From positions 35,676 to 99,675 of the forward strand of contig JAFRTJ010000067.1 of the NCBI GenBank assembly GCA_017427185.1: DNA of 64,000 nt, read 5' to 3'. This document shows, in pieces, positions 1 to 8,095 of this stretch. A model generated the notes under the pieces. The model made no database searches. It was not told the DNA's origin and worked only from the letters and a program-made list of their open reading frames with translations. Source of the stretch: Bacteroidaceae bacterium (GTDB lineage: Bacteria; Bacteroidota; Bacteroidia; Bacteroidales; Bacteroidaceae). Within the stretch, counting starts at the first letter, position 1. Every line of letters starts with the position of its first letter. A program made the position numbers and the translations under genes.

Positions 1-199
1 TACCATCTATCGCATCAAATCCGTTCCTGAGCGGCCGCCTAAACGCTTCGTACTGGTGTATCGCAAGGGCAGGGTGGAGCGCGCTGAGGACCTCACGTTC
101 TGCCTGCGCAATTCCGACCGTACCCTCTCCTCTTGGTATGAGCAGCTGATGAGCGACTTCCTCTTGAAGGGTGGCTCTGCTGCTCTGCCTGCAGAGTGA
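1..199 (+). CDS. C-terminal fragment of an unrecognised protein
   Basis: An open frame enters from the left edge (first complete codon at base 2) and runs 65 residues to a TGA at 197-199. The visible part is rich in Arg and Leu and ends with a run of small residues (GGSAALPAE). No domain can be recognised from so short a piece. It converges on the GH89 gene, with a possible shared terminator hairpin between them. The coding call rests on the absence of stops and on composition like the GC-richer genes next to it, so it is moderate. Confidence 0.5.
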   Translation, partial: TIYRIKSVPERPPKRFVLVYRKGRVERAEDLTFCLRNSDRTLSSWYEQLMSDFLLKGGSAALPAE

Positions 200-232
200 C
201 TTCTCAACTCCTGACTACAGCATAAAGGCTGC

Positions 233-269
233 AAGGTTGCAAATTGCCCTCTTCGCTGTATGCAACCTT
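233..269. terminator. Possible bidirectional terminator hairpin
   Basis: AAGGTTGCA (233-241) and TGCAACCTT (261-269) form a perfect 9-bp stem with a 19-base loop between two convergent genes. A T-rich stretch follows on the plus strand. The long loop makes this only a moderate call. Confidence 0.4.
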
Positions 270-280
270 ATTGCATTCTT

Positions 281-2434
281 TTACTTTATGTGTGCCCATT
301 TGGTTTCGAAGTCCCAGATGTCGGCATCGTACTTCATGGCGCGTTCGCATTCCTCTTTTGTCTTGCCTTTGGGAATGTTTGGACCCTTCATATTGACAAA
401 CGGTTCGCCTGCATCATAAGCTGCCAGGACTGCATCGAAGAACTTCTGCCAGCGGACTTTGTAGAAGGTCTCCACAAGGCCGTCCCAGTCGCGATTGGCA
501 TAGTCCGTGAGTCGGTATGTGTCGCCCCAGACGGTAATGATGGTGCGGGCATTCATCTCGAAGTAGTCTTTCTCCGCCTCCGTCGTGCCCCAGGCTCGAG
601 CGTCGCGAATCCAGTCGTCGAGCGAGAAGTCGTGACACTTCTTCAGCTCCACGACCATCTTGTCGCACATCCCCAGGAACTCTTGCGAAGCTGCTACCAT
701 TTCGTCTCTGTTGCCTGCCTTATAGGCATCTGAGAAACGTTTCCTCACGGCCAGAGCATTGTTTCGGATGGATTGCCGACGTGTGTTGGCGAGGTCGAAC
801 TTGAGGTAGTTGGACGAGCCTTCCACCTTCTCCAGGATAGCCAACGCTTCGTCCAGATTCTTGATATCGTAGCCTTTGCGCAGTTCTGTTGTCCAGTTCC
901 ATTCGCCCTCCAGATTGGGGTGAGCGTTGATGATGCCTGCTGCGCCTGTACTCGTATGCGTGGTGCAGACCTTGTCCACCATCGTGTGCCAGAATGCCCT
1001 GTAGTTCTCATCCACACGGCCCAGATGGCGGTCAGCGATGTTGTCGATATACGCATCGAAGCCGATGCCTGTGTCCCAAGCCTGAGTCAGCATGGCTTCA
1101 TAGATAGGCTCGTTGACGCCAAAGCCTTCGAGTGTGGAGCCGATGCCCACGAACTCTGGTCCGCCCTCGTTCTTCGTGCCGGCTATCAGCTTCGCATTGT
1201 GTTTGTAGTCGCCTTCTATCTCCGTCATTCCGCCGAAGTTGCCCAGGTAGCACCAGATGAATTTGTGTCCGTAGAAATGCTCCGTCATTCGCCAAATCTC
1301 GGTGTAGTCGCACTCGTAGTCGAGCATGATCATCTTGCCTATGGGAACGGCACCTAGGTAGGCTTTGATGCGTTCTGGCGTCCAAGCTCTCTTGTTGCTG
1401 ATGAAGAGCCAGGCCATCTGAAGCCAGATTGCTTCAGGGTCAACACTTGCGAGAGATTGATAGACACCGGCAGAAATCTTGGCCAACGAATCGGGTTCCC
1501 AGGATGGGGGTGAGACTTCGTTGAAGAGGTCCACGCCGTAGATGTGGTTGGTGCCGTACATCTTGGTCTGTTCTTCGAGGAAATCCTTTTGGATGCGGGC
1601 AAAGATAGGGTCTGATGGGTTCAGGTAGGTGCAGCGGTACTTCTCGTCGAAGTTGCACCAACGGTTCACTTTCGAGGTTCTAATGCCTGGCACAGCCTGT
1701 TCCAAGTCGGAGGGGACGTGGCCAGCGAAGGCTGGAAGGACTGGCGTCATGTTCAGTTCGCGCTCTCGCTCGAGGATTTGCTTCTGCAACTCGGCCTGTC
1801 CGTCAATCCAACTCTGAGGGAGCGGTCCCTGCCAGCGGTCGATGTTTATCATGCGTTGCCAGGGAAGGTGAGCGGGACCTGTGAAGTAGGCACGGATTTG
1901 CTCGTCGGTCAGGCCGTACTTGCGCCACACCTTCTGCCAGACGGCTTCCTGACCCGTAATGGCGAGCGGCATGTTCACGCCGTTCAAGGCCATCCAGTCG
2001 ATGAAACGTTCCCATTGCGGCCATTTCCACCAGGGCATTGTGTAGCCGAAAGTGCAGTAGTTGAGGAAGAATCGGATGGGTATCTCCACTTTCCCCGTGA
2101 CCTTTTCGGGAACCTTCGGCATCTTCTTGGGTAGTTCCACAGGATTGTAGTCGAACCAGCTCACATTAGCGAGGCAATACTGCTGGATGTAGCGGTTCAG
2201 GCCGACGGCCATAGAGTTGGCGTTGTTGCCGCGGATAAGGACTTTCTTGCCTTTCTGAAGCAGTTCGTAGGAATCTGTAGGCGATTGGGTTTGCTCGAAG
2301 ACTACGGCTTTTGCCTTGCTGCCCATCACTCTGCGAGCCAGCGCTTCTGCAGCCTGCTCATCGGCTGTTCTGAACGACATCAGAGCCAACGATACAACCA
2401 GAAGCAAGATTGAATGGAAGACTTGTTTGTGCAT
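281..2434 (-). CDS. Secreted alpha-N-acetylglucosaminidase, GH89 family
   Basis: The 717-residue protein has an N-terminal signal peptide (a hydrophobic run at residues 8-20) and then matches the NAGLU/GH89 fold along its length. The two regions that hold the catalytic glutamates in the human enzyme are visible: DLFNEVSPP (Glu306) and GSTLEGFGVNE (Glu436, with Glu442 close by). GH89 enzymes remove terminal alpha-linked GlcNAc, for example GlcNAc-alpha-1,4-Gal on gastric mucin or heparan-type ends. The protein is probably periplasmic or surface exposed. It is transcribed away from the GH26/GH59 pair, with a -7 element at 2503-2510. It lacks the extra carbohydrate-binding modules of clostridial GH89 enzymes. 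Family assignment is firm; the natural substrate is inferred. Confidence 0.93.
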   Translation of the reverse strand: MHKQVFHSILLLVVSLALMSFRTADEQAAEALARRVMGSKAKAVVFEQTQSPTDSYELLQKGKKVLIRGNNANSMAVGLNRYIQQYCLANVSWFDYNPVELPKKMPKVPEKVTGKVEIPIRFFLNYCTFGYTMPWWKWPQWERFIDWMALNGVNMPLAITGQEAVWQKVWRKYGLTDEQIRAYFTGPAHLPWQRMINIDRWQGPLPQSWIDGQAELQKQILERERELNMTPVLPAFAGHVPSDLEQAVPGIRTSKVNRWCNFDEKYRCTYLNPSDPIFARIQKDFLEEQTKMYGTNHIYGVDLFNEVSPPSWEPDSLAKISAGVYQSLASVDPEAIWLQMAWLFISNKRAWTPERIKAYLGAVPIGKMIMLDYECDYTEIWRMTEHFYGHKFIWCYLGNFGGMTEIEGDYKHNAKLIAGTKNEGGPEFVGIGSTLEGFGVNEPIYEAMLTQAWDTGIGFDAYIDNIADRHLGRVDENYRAFWHTMVDKVCTTHTSTGAAGIINAHPNLEGEWNWTTELRKGYDIKNLDEALAILEKVEGSSNYLKFDLANTRRQSIRNNALAVRKRFSDAYKAGNRDEMVAASQEFLGMCDKMVVELKKCHDFSLDDWIRDARAWGTTEAEKDYFEMNARTIITVWGDTYRLTDYANRDWDGLVETFYKVRWQKFFDAVLAAYDAGEPFVNMKGPNIPKGKTKEECERAMKYDADIWDFETKWAHIK

Positions 2435-2502
2435 AGCTATCGTGATATTAAGTAGGTATATCGATTCATTCGATTTGCTTTCATAGTAGCAACTTTCTGC
2501 TG

Positions 2503-2510
2503 CAAAGATA
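2503..2510 (-). promoter_or_regulatory. Bacteroidetes -7 element for the GH89 gene
   Basis: The minus strand reads TATCTTTG, matching the TAnnTTTG consensus, about 70 bases upstream of the GH89 start codon. Confidence 0.6.
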
Positions 2511-2573
2511 CAAATAATAAATTCAAAACTGATATGTTCAAGTTAAATATTTTCTCCCTCAAAGCGCAAAATG

Positions 2574-2587
2574 TTGCAACGTTGCAA
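2574..2587. promoter_or_regulatory. 14-bp palindrome TTGCAACGTTGCAA, possible operator
   Basis: A perfect palindrome lies about 65 bases upstream of the GH89 -7 element. Further TTGCAA hexamers occur at 2763-2768 and downstream of the gene at 237-242. The operator role is inference. Confidence 0.3.
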
Positions 2588-2635
2588 ATTGCGTCAGCTT
2601 TTTTGCATATTGTGTAGGGGAGAAAATGAGGAATA

Positions 2636-2710
2636 TAATGTATATTTTTATATATATTATATTTATAAGTATCTATATATTAATATATTATAATATATAT
2701 TATATAGTAT
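2636..2710. other. AT-only tract in the divergent GH89/GH26 intergenic region
   Basis: This is a nearly pure A/T stretch of alternating TA runs. It sits in the 629-base gap between two divergent hydrolase genes. No credible gene is present in the gap; what it holds is two promoters, a palindrome, this tract and a 22-base repeat array. Confidence 0.7.
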
Positions 2711-2911
2711 TACTTTAAGTAGTCCTATAGTAAAAATCATGTGTCTAAAATCTTCATGCAATTTGCAACAATGCAACATTTCAGTATCCCCATACACTTC
2801 CAAACGCTTGATTCCCAGATAAATACGGGTGATGGTTCCTCTTTCGCCATTTCGCCGCCGTATGCAATTTCCTGCTTTTTCATGAAAAACACCTCGCCAA
2901 AATGGCAAAAA

Positions 2912-2965
2912 CAACGTGTTGTATCGCTCATTTCAACGTGTTCTTCCGCTCATTTCAACGTGTTC
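2912..2965 (+). repeat. 22-bp-period array, three same-orientation units
   Basis: Units start at 2912 (CAACGTGTTG), 2934 (CAACGTGTTC) and 2956 (CAACGTGTTC), exactly 22 bases apart. The first two spacers are similar and end in GCTCATTT. Unlike the arrays at 23.6 and 39.9 kb, every centre here is GT. The array ends 56 bases upstream of the GH26 -7 element. Confidence 0.85.
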
Positions 2966-3021
2966 TTCCTGAAACAGCTTCATTTTGTTCGCTTGCCTGC
3001 ATGTTTTTTGGATTTTCTTCT

Positions 3022-3029
3022 TAATTTTG
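3022..3029 (+). promoter_or_regulatory. -7 element for the GH26-GH59 pair
   Basis: TAATTTTG matches TAnnTTTG and lies 34 bases before the GH26 start codon. No convincing -33 TTTG is present at normal spacing. Confidence 0.55.
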
Positions 3030-3063
3030 CAGCGTGTACAACTATCATAAACTAATGTAAAAT

Positions 3064-4245
3064 ATGCGAAAAAGTATCCTGAAAACGCTCTTTTTGGTGC
3101 TGCTGACGTCGCTGAATGGCTTTTCACAAGAGACACGTGAGCTTTCTGCTGAGGCTGCTGCCCTGCTGCAATGCCTTCGCGAGATAGAGGGAGAGAAAAC
3201 GCTGTCGGGAACGATGGCCAATGTCAACTGGAACATCAATGAAGCCAAATGGGTGTATCAGCATACGGGCAAATGGCCTGCCTTGAACTGCTTCGACTAT
3301 CTCCACCATCCTTTCTCGTCGAAAGGCGGATGGATTGACTATACGAACATCGCTGAGGTGCAGAACTGGCATCGCAAAGGAGGCGTCGTTGCTATCATGT
3401 GGCACTGGAACGTGCCTGCCAACCAGAGCGGACAGTACTCCTTCTATTGGGGCACAGAGGCCGACAAGACGACCTTTGACGTGCGGAAGATATTCGACCC
3501 ATCGTCGGACGAGTACAAGCGTATGATCAAGGACATCGACCAGATTGCTTCCTACCTGAAACTCCTGAGGAACCGCAAGATTCCTGTACTCTGGCGACCT
3601 CTCCACGAGGCTGGCGGCATGTGGTTCTGGTGGGGGCGCGACCCAGAGGCGTGCAACGAGCTTTGGCGCGTGATGTACAAACGTTTTCAGGAGGCTGGGC
3701 TCAACAACCTTATCTGGGTGTGGACGCAAGCAGCGGCGTGGAACAAGCCCTACAGCGACGGCTATCGTTGGTACCCGGGCGACGAGTACGTGGATATCGT
3801 CAGCATCGATGTCTACAACAACAGCAATGCCTCCAACATCTACAGCACCTGCTACAAATTCCTGAAAGACGCCTCGCCCACGAAGCTGAGAGCCCTCACG
3901 GAGTGTGGCAATGTGCCCAGGATAAGCGCGCAATGGAAGGCTGGGGCGAAATGGCTCTTCTTCATGCCTTGGTACGACTACGGACGGACCAACAATCCCA
4001 ACAGCGAGGCGTTCAAGAGCACAGAGCACGGCAATGCCAATGCTGCCTGGTGGACGGAGGCATTCTCGAACGACTATGTGCTTTCGCGCGATGATTTCCA
4101 GCAACTGATGACGGATGTCCAGGCGGTTCGCGTCGATGAGACGTCTTCTCCTGAGGGTTCCTTCGACCTCATGGGGCGCCCCTGGGCGGACAACAGCCAG
4201 GGCATCTGTATCAGAAACGGCAAAAAATATATCCAGAACAGATGA
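3064..4245 (+). CDS. Secreted GH26 beta-mannanase-like glycoside hydrolase
   Basis: The 393-residue protein has a signal peptide (about residues 1-21, ending near GFSQ) and a GH26 catalytic barrel. RPLHEAGGMWFWWG holds the acid/base Glu182 and ALTECG the nucleophile Glu280, both in the positions expected for GH26 beta-mannanases. These enzymes cut internal beta-1,4-mannosidic bonds of mannan, glucomannan or galactomannan. The last about 35 residues (FDLMGRPW, then IRNGKKYIQ) resemble a degenerate Bacteroidetes C-terminal sorting tail, so surface export is possible. The GH59 gene follows after 49 bases on the same strand, which suggests co-transcription. Family is clear; substrate is inferred. 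Confidence 0.92.
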   Translation: MRKSILKTLFLVLLTSLNGFSQETRELSAEAAALLQCLREIEGEKTLSGTMANVNWNINEAKWVYQHTGKWPALNCFDYLHHPFSSKGGWIDYTNIAEVQNWHRKGGVVAIMWHWNVPANQSGQYSFYWGTEADKTTFDVRKIFDPSSDEYKRMIKDIDQIASYLKLLRNRKIPVLWRPLHEAGGMWFWWGRDPEACNELWRVMYKRFQEAGLNNLIWVWTQAAAWNKPYSDGYRWYPGDEYVDIVSIDVYNNSNASNIYSTCYKFLKDASPTKLRALTECGNVPRISAQWKAGAKWLFFMPWYDYGRTNNPNSEAFKSTEHGNANAAWWTEAFSNDYVLSRDDFQQLMTDVQAVRVDETSSPEGSFDLMGRPWADNSQGICIRNGKKYIQNR

Positions 4246-4294
4246 GAAAAAACCTTTGGACATTTGAATCGACAACAATAATGAGGATACTCGT

Positions 4295-6397
4295 ATGACA
4301 CAGAGACTTCTTTCCACCCTCCTGCTGCTGACGCTCCTGTGGAGCCATGCTTCAGCGCAAACCATCCGTTTGAGTGCCAACTCCACTGGCAAGCAGTTCG
4401 ATGGCATAGGTGCTGTCAATGGTGGCGGCGCAACTTCCGTACTGCTGAAGGACTATCCTGAGCCGCAACGCTCGCAGATTATGGACCTTGTGTACAAACC
4501 CATGTATGGTGCCTCTGTCAGCGCGATACTCGTGGAGGTGCCTGGTGACGGCAATTCCACTCAAGGCTCTATGCCCTCGCACAGTCATTTCCGTGGCGAT
4601 GCAAACTTCCTGCGCGGCTACATGTGGTGGGTGATGCAGGAAGCCAAACGACGCAACACGTCGCTCTCGCTCGATGCCACCAGCTGGAGTGCGCCTGCAT
4701 GGGTTGGAAACTTCTGGTCGGACGATATGGTGGACTACTACATCGCTTGGCTTCAGGGCCTTCGTCAGGTTCACGGCTTGGAACTGGATGCGCTTGGCTG
4801 CCACAACGAGAAGGGATGGAACGCGGACTTTGCCAAACACTTGCGCCGCGCGATGAACGAACGGGGATTCCGCGATGTGAAGCTGCATGGTTTTGGAAAC
4901 TGGGGCGACTCGAAGATGGACTTCTTGAAGCGTATGCAGGAAGACGCTGAGCTGGCTGAGGCATTGGATGCTGTCTGTGCCCACACCTTCAGCGAGATAC
5001 AGCTGACACCTGAGCAGCGGGCTGCGGCTGAGGCATTGGGCAAGCCCATCTGGAACAGCGAGGACCATGTCTATCTGCCTGGTTTCGACTGTCTCATCAG
5101 CATCGTTAAGTGCTTCAATGCCAATTACATCGTCAGCGGAGCCACGAAAGTCATCAACTGGTACGACATTGGTGCCACCTATCCACTTGAACCCTACAGC
5201 AAGGAGCCGCCCATGCTGCTGGCTCAGGAACCTTGGAGCGGTCACTATGATGTGCGGGAGGCGCTTTGGGGGTATGCTCACTATGGCCAGTTCACTCGCA
5301 TCGGATGGAGATATGTCGATGATGGTTGCATGAATCTGCCTGGTGGAGGCTCGATGGTCACCCTGCGTGACCCACAGACAGGCGATTACAGCATCATAGC
5401 TGAGACGAAAGGGGCAAAGAAGGCTCAGAAGATAAGGATTTCAGTGGATGGCTTGTGTGCCAACAAGCTATGTGTCTGGTACAGCGACTCGACTCAGCAG
5501 TTCGTGCGTCTCAAGGACATTGCTCCCAGAGGTGGCAGCTTCTCCTTTACCCTGAAACCTGATGCTGTCTATTCCCTCTCCACGACGACGGGGCAGCAGA
5601 AAGGCGCCTTTGCTGACGTTCCTGCCTCCCAACCATTCCCTCTTCCCTATGAGGATGACTTTGAGCAATACAAGAATCCTGCCCAGTGGGGCTATCTGCC
5701 GCACTACACGGCTGACCTCATCGGTTGCTTCGAACTGGTCAGGACGCCTGTTCCCAGCGGTAAGAACGCGTCTCGCAACTCGATGTGGTGCCTTCGTCAA
5801 ACCGTTGGCGACCATACTCTCAGCTGGGCTCCTGAATGGCACCACTACACCATTCTGGGCGATCGGGAGTGGGCGGACTATGAGGTCAGCGCGGATGTCT
5901 ATCTCACTCCAGGCGACGAGGCAGGCGTGATGGGACGATTGTGCGACGTAGGCTCTGGTTACGGCATATGGGCGAAAGGATACTATCTGAAGGTGGATGA
6001 CCAGGGCAAGGCTACCATCATTCTTACACGAGGCAAACGCGACCAGAAGGAACTGATTGGCGACAAGGAACAGCAGGCCCTCATCCTCGCTCGCAAGGAC
6101 GTGGAGATTGGCGGAGAGTACACGTTGGCAGAAGCTCAGGTCAGCAATTTCTCCTCCCTCCAATGGCACAATCTCAAGTTGCGTCTCGAGGGCGACAAGA
6201 TCATAGGTCTCGTGGATGGAAAAGAGGTCGTCAAAGCTACCTCTGACCACTACGCCAAGGGGATGGCAGGACTGATAGCTCCCCTGCATGGGCACTACGT
6301 CTCCACTCCTTACTTCGACAATCTGCGCATCACTCCCATAGGGCGTACGCAGGCCACGAAGACAGTCATCCCCCCTGTGCTGCCTCTTTATCGATAA
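4295..6397 (+). CDS. Secreted GH59 galactocerebrosidase-like beta-galactosidase
   Basis: The 700-residue protein has a signal peptide (cleavage near SAQT, residue 21) and follows the animal GALC pattern from the N-terminus: GIGAVNGGGATS, YPEPQRSQI, GDGNST and PSHSHF. The likely acid/base is Glu172 in GCHNEKGWN and the nucleophile Glu256 in WNSEDHVY. A LAQEPWSGHYDV block follows, as in GALC. Residues from about 450 on look like a beta-sandwich or lectin-like tail. GH59 enzymes remove beta-linked galactose; the animal enzyme acts on galactosylceramide. Bacterial members are uncommon, so the real substrate could be a glycolipid or a plant/host glycan. The start is the ATG just ahead of the signal peptide. 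Confidence 0.88.
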   Translation: MTQRLLSTLLLLTLLWSHASAQTIRLSANSTGKQFDGIGAVNGGGATSVLLKDYPEPQRSQIMDLVYKPMYGASVSAILVEVPGDGNSTQGSMPSHSHFRGDANFLRGYMWWVMQEAKRRNTSLSLDATSWSAPAWVGNFWSDDMVDYYIAWLQGLRQVHGLELDALGCHNEKGWNADFAKHLRRAMNERGFRDVKLHGFGNWGDSKMDFLKRMQEDAELAEALDAVCAHTFSEIQLTPEQRAAAEALGKPIWNSEDHVYLPGFDCLISIVKCFNANYIVSGATKVINWYDIGATYPLEPYSKEPPMLLAQEPWSGHYDVREALWGYAHYGQFTRIGWRYVDDGCMNLPGGGSMVTLRDPQTGDYSIIAETKGAKKAQKIRISVDGLCANKLCVWYSDSTQQFVRLKDIAPRGGSFSFTLKPDAVYSLSTTTGQQKGAFADVPASQPFPLPYEDDFEQYKNPAQWGYLPHYTADLIGCFELVRTPVPSGKNASRNSMWCLRQTVGDHTLSWAPEWHHYTILGDREWADYEVSADVYLTPGDEAGVMGRLCDVGSGYGIWAKGYYLKVDDQGKATIILTRGKRDQKELIGDKEQQALILARKDVEIGGEYTLAEAQVSNFSSLQWHNLKLRLEGDKIIGLVDGKEVVKATSDHYAKGMAGLIAPLHGHYVSTPYFDNLRITPIGRTQATKTVIPPVLPLYR

Positions 6398-6530
6398 GGG
6401 GGTGTATAGCTTTGGGACTCGAAACAACCTTTTTTATTAAGTTTTTCCCCCTTTTTTGCTCGACTTTCTTCATAAAAAGAGGTTCCAAAGAGAAAATTTG
6501 CATGAAATCGATAAAAAAATCGCAGAAAGT

Positions 6531-6562
6531 TTTGGCCATATCAATCTTTCTGCGTACATTTG
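6531..6562 (+). promoter_or_regulatory. Complete -33/-7 promoter for the 6669 gene
   Basis: TTTG at 6531-6534 and TACATTTG at 6555-6562 are separated by 20 bases, close to the Bacteroidetes consensus. The rest of the 271-base gap (6398-6668) holds no gene. Confidence 0.7.
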
Positions 6563-6668
6563 ACTCGTCTTATGTGTATGTGCGTACCTATATGTGTAAT
6601 TACATGCCAGGAATCGGGCAGAAAACATAGAGAAAAAAACAGGAAAAGGAAAATTAAAACATAAAATT

Positions 6669-7790
6669 ATGAAACAGAAATTACTTAATTCATTCACGTG
6701 GCGAGGCACACTGCTCGTCGCATTACTCAGTTGCGCTTTCAGTAGCGCTTGGGGACAGGGACAGACTGATCCAACAGCAACATTAACGTTTAGCAGTAAT
6801 GTGACTTCAGTTACAGCTGATGATGTAACTTGGGGGATAGCAAATGGCAGTTACAGCGATAATTCGTGGAACAGTTCTTCATCTACTGCTTGTACATTTA
6901 CTACCACTTCTTCGATAAAAGGAAAAATAAAAAGTATTGTTGTAAATGCAAAAGCTTCCCAAAGAGATAAAACTACTGTTGATGTAAAGGTAAATAGTGA
7001 GGCATTGGGAAGTACTGTTCAGCCAGGTACTGATTATAAAGATTATACGTTTATGAAATCTGATAATTCAGCTGTTGATGTTGATGGAACAAACAAAATA
7101 GTTGTTTCTGCAAAAGGTGCGAATGGTGGAAAAATAGTATACATCAAAAGCATCACCGTATACTATGAGTCTGATCCTCAGTTCGTCATCAAATCTGCAT
7201 GCTATGGCTATGATGATACTAATAAGAAGAGAAACTTTGGTACCTACAGCTATGACCGTCCTTTCAAGGTTCCTGCTGCTGGTGACAACGACGTGAAGGT
7301 ATATACAATTTCTCTTCAGAATAATAATACCGAGCTTGTATTGAATCAAGTGTCTGCAACTACTATCGTTCCTGCTAATACGGGTGTTTTAGTTTCTGCT
7401 AAATTTTCAGAAAATAATGCCACTTACCCTGCTGTAGCCACATTAGCATCAGGCAATGCAATTACAGGTAATCTGCTGGTTGCTTCTTCTGAAGCAATGT
7501 CTGAGAATTGCAAAAACTACCACTTGTCAATGAAGGGTGGTAATATTGGTTTCTATTGGGGTGCTGATAATGGTGGTACATTTGAGATAGATGAAAATAA
7601 AGCATATCTGGCTGTTTCCACGTCTAGTGGTATCAAGGGCTTTGCCTTTGGCGATGGTACGAATGGCATCCAAGCCATAGAGAACGAGAAGGCTGAGAGC
7701 AATGCCATCTACAACCTCGCTGGCCAGCGCGTAAGCAAGATGCAGAAGGGCATCTACGTGGTGAACGGCAAGAAAGTACTGGTGAAGTAA
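6669..7790 (+). CDS. Secreted beta-sandwich protein with C-terminal sorting tail
   Basis: The 373-residue protein has a signal peptide (about residues 1-29, ending AWGQG). A Ser/Thr-rich beta-strand domain follows (about residues 35-165), with SIVVNAKAS and KSITVYYESD edges like adhesin or carbohydrate-binding sandwiches, then a second unrecognised domain. The C-terminus, IYNLAGQRVSKMQKGIYVVN then GKKVLVK, is the tail shared by many Prevotella exported proteins and resembles a type IX secretion sorting signal. Its codon use is more AT-rich than in the hydrolase genes before it. A 54-residue acidic protein follows after 38 bases, and the same arrangement recurs at 8096-9592. No enzyme motif is visible. 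Confidence 0.75.
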   Translation: MKQKLLNSFTWRGTLLVALLSCAFSSAWGQGQTDPTATLTFSSNVTSVTADDVTWGIANGSYSDNSWNSSSSTACTFTTTSSIKGKIKSIVVNAKASQRDKTTVDVKVNSEALGSTVQPGTDYKDYTFMKSDNSAVDVDGTNKIVVSAKGANGGKIVYIKSITVYYESDPQFVIKSACYGYDDTNKKRNFGTYSYDRPFKVPAAGDNDVKVYTISLQNNNTELVLNQVSATTIVPANTGVLVSAKFSENNATYPAVATLASGNAITGNLLVASSEAMSENCKNYHLSMKGGNIGFYWGADNGGTFEIDENKAYLAVSTSSGIKGFAFGDGTNGIQAIENEKAESNAIYNLAGQRVSKMQKGIYVVNGKKVLVK

Positions 7791-7828
7791 GAAGAGAGTT
7801 TAAAGTTTAGAGTTTAACATAATTCAGA

Positions 7829-7993
7829 ATGAATATGAAGACATATATTAAACCAGAGACAATCGCAGTAGAAATGCTCGCAGCAGAGAATCTGCTTGAT
7901 GCTTCTCTCAAGACTGGAACCAAGTTAAAGGATGAGGTTAGCACCACGTCCTACACCAAGGAGAACAACGGCTGGGACGACTATGACGAATAA
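7829..7993 (+). CDS. Small acidic protein, MKxYIxP family (first copy)
   Basis: The 54-residue frame starts ATGAATATG (Met3 is an alternative start) and ends TAA at 7991-7993. The N-terminus MKTYIKPETIAVEML is followed by a Lys/Thr-rich middle and a strongly acidic aromatic tail, GWDDYDE. A second small frame with the same plan (MKTTEYIIP start, GAWGDEW end) follows the next secreted protein at 9422-9592. The paired arrangement and shared plan are the main coding evidence. There is no signal peptide and no modification enzyme nearby, and the function is unknown. It could be a regulator, a secretion partner or a peptide precursor. Confidence 0.6.
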   Translation: MNMKTYIKPETIAVEMLAAENLLDASLKTGTKLKDEVSTTSYTKENNGWDDYDE

Positions 7994-8095
7994 GATTCGA
8001 CGAAGACACGAACATATATATATAATATATAATAAGGTATAAAGTCAAAAAAGAGTAACGAATAAAATAATATTAACCATAAAACAATTAAAAAG

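Noticed and set aside
2663..2931. Overlapping minus-strand frames of 64 and 83 codons
   Set aside because: They lie across the AT tract and repeat array, with no family match and no promoter.
3124..4419. 431-codon minus-strand frame
   Set aside because: Antisense to the GH26 gene, which has a signal peptide and intact active-site motifs. Long antisense frames are common in GC-richer coding DNA.
5468..6427. 319-codon minus-strand frame
   Set aside because: Antisense to the C-terminal part of the GH59 gene, with no recognisable domain.
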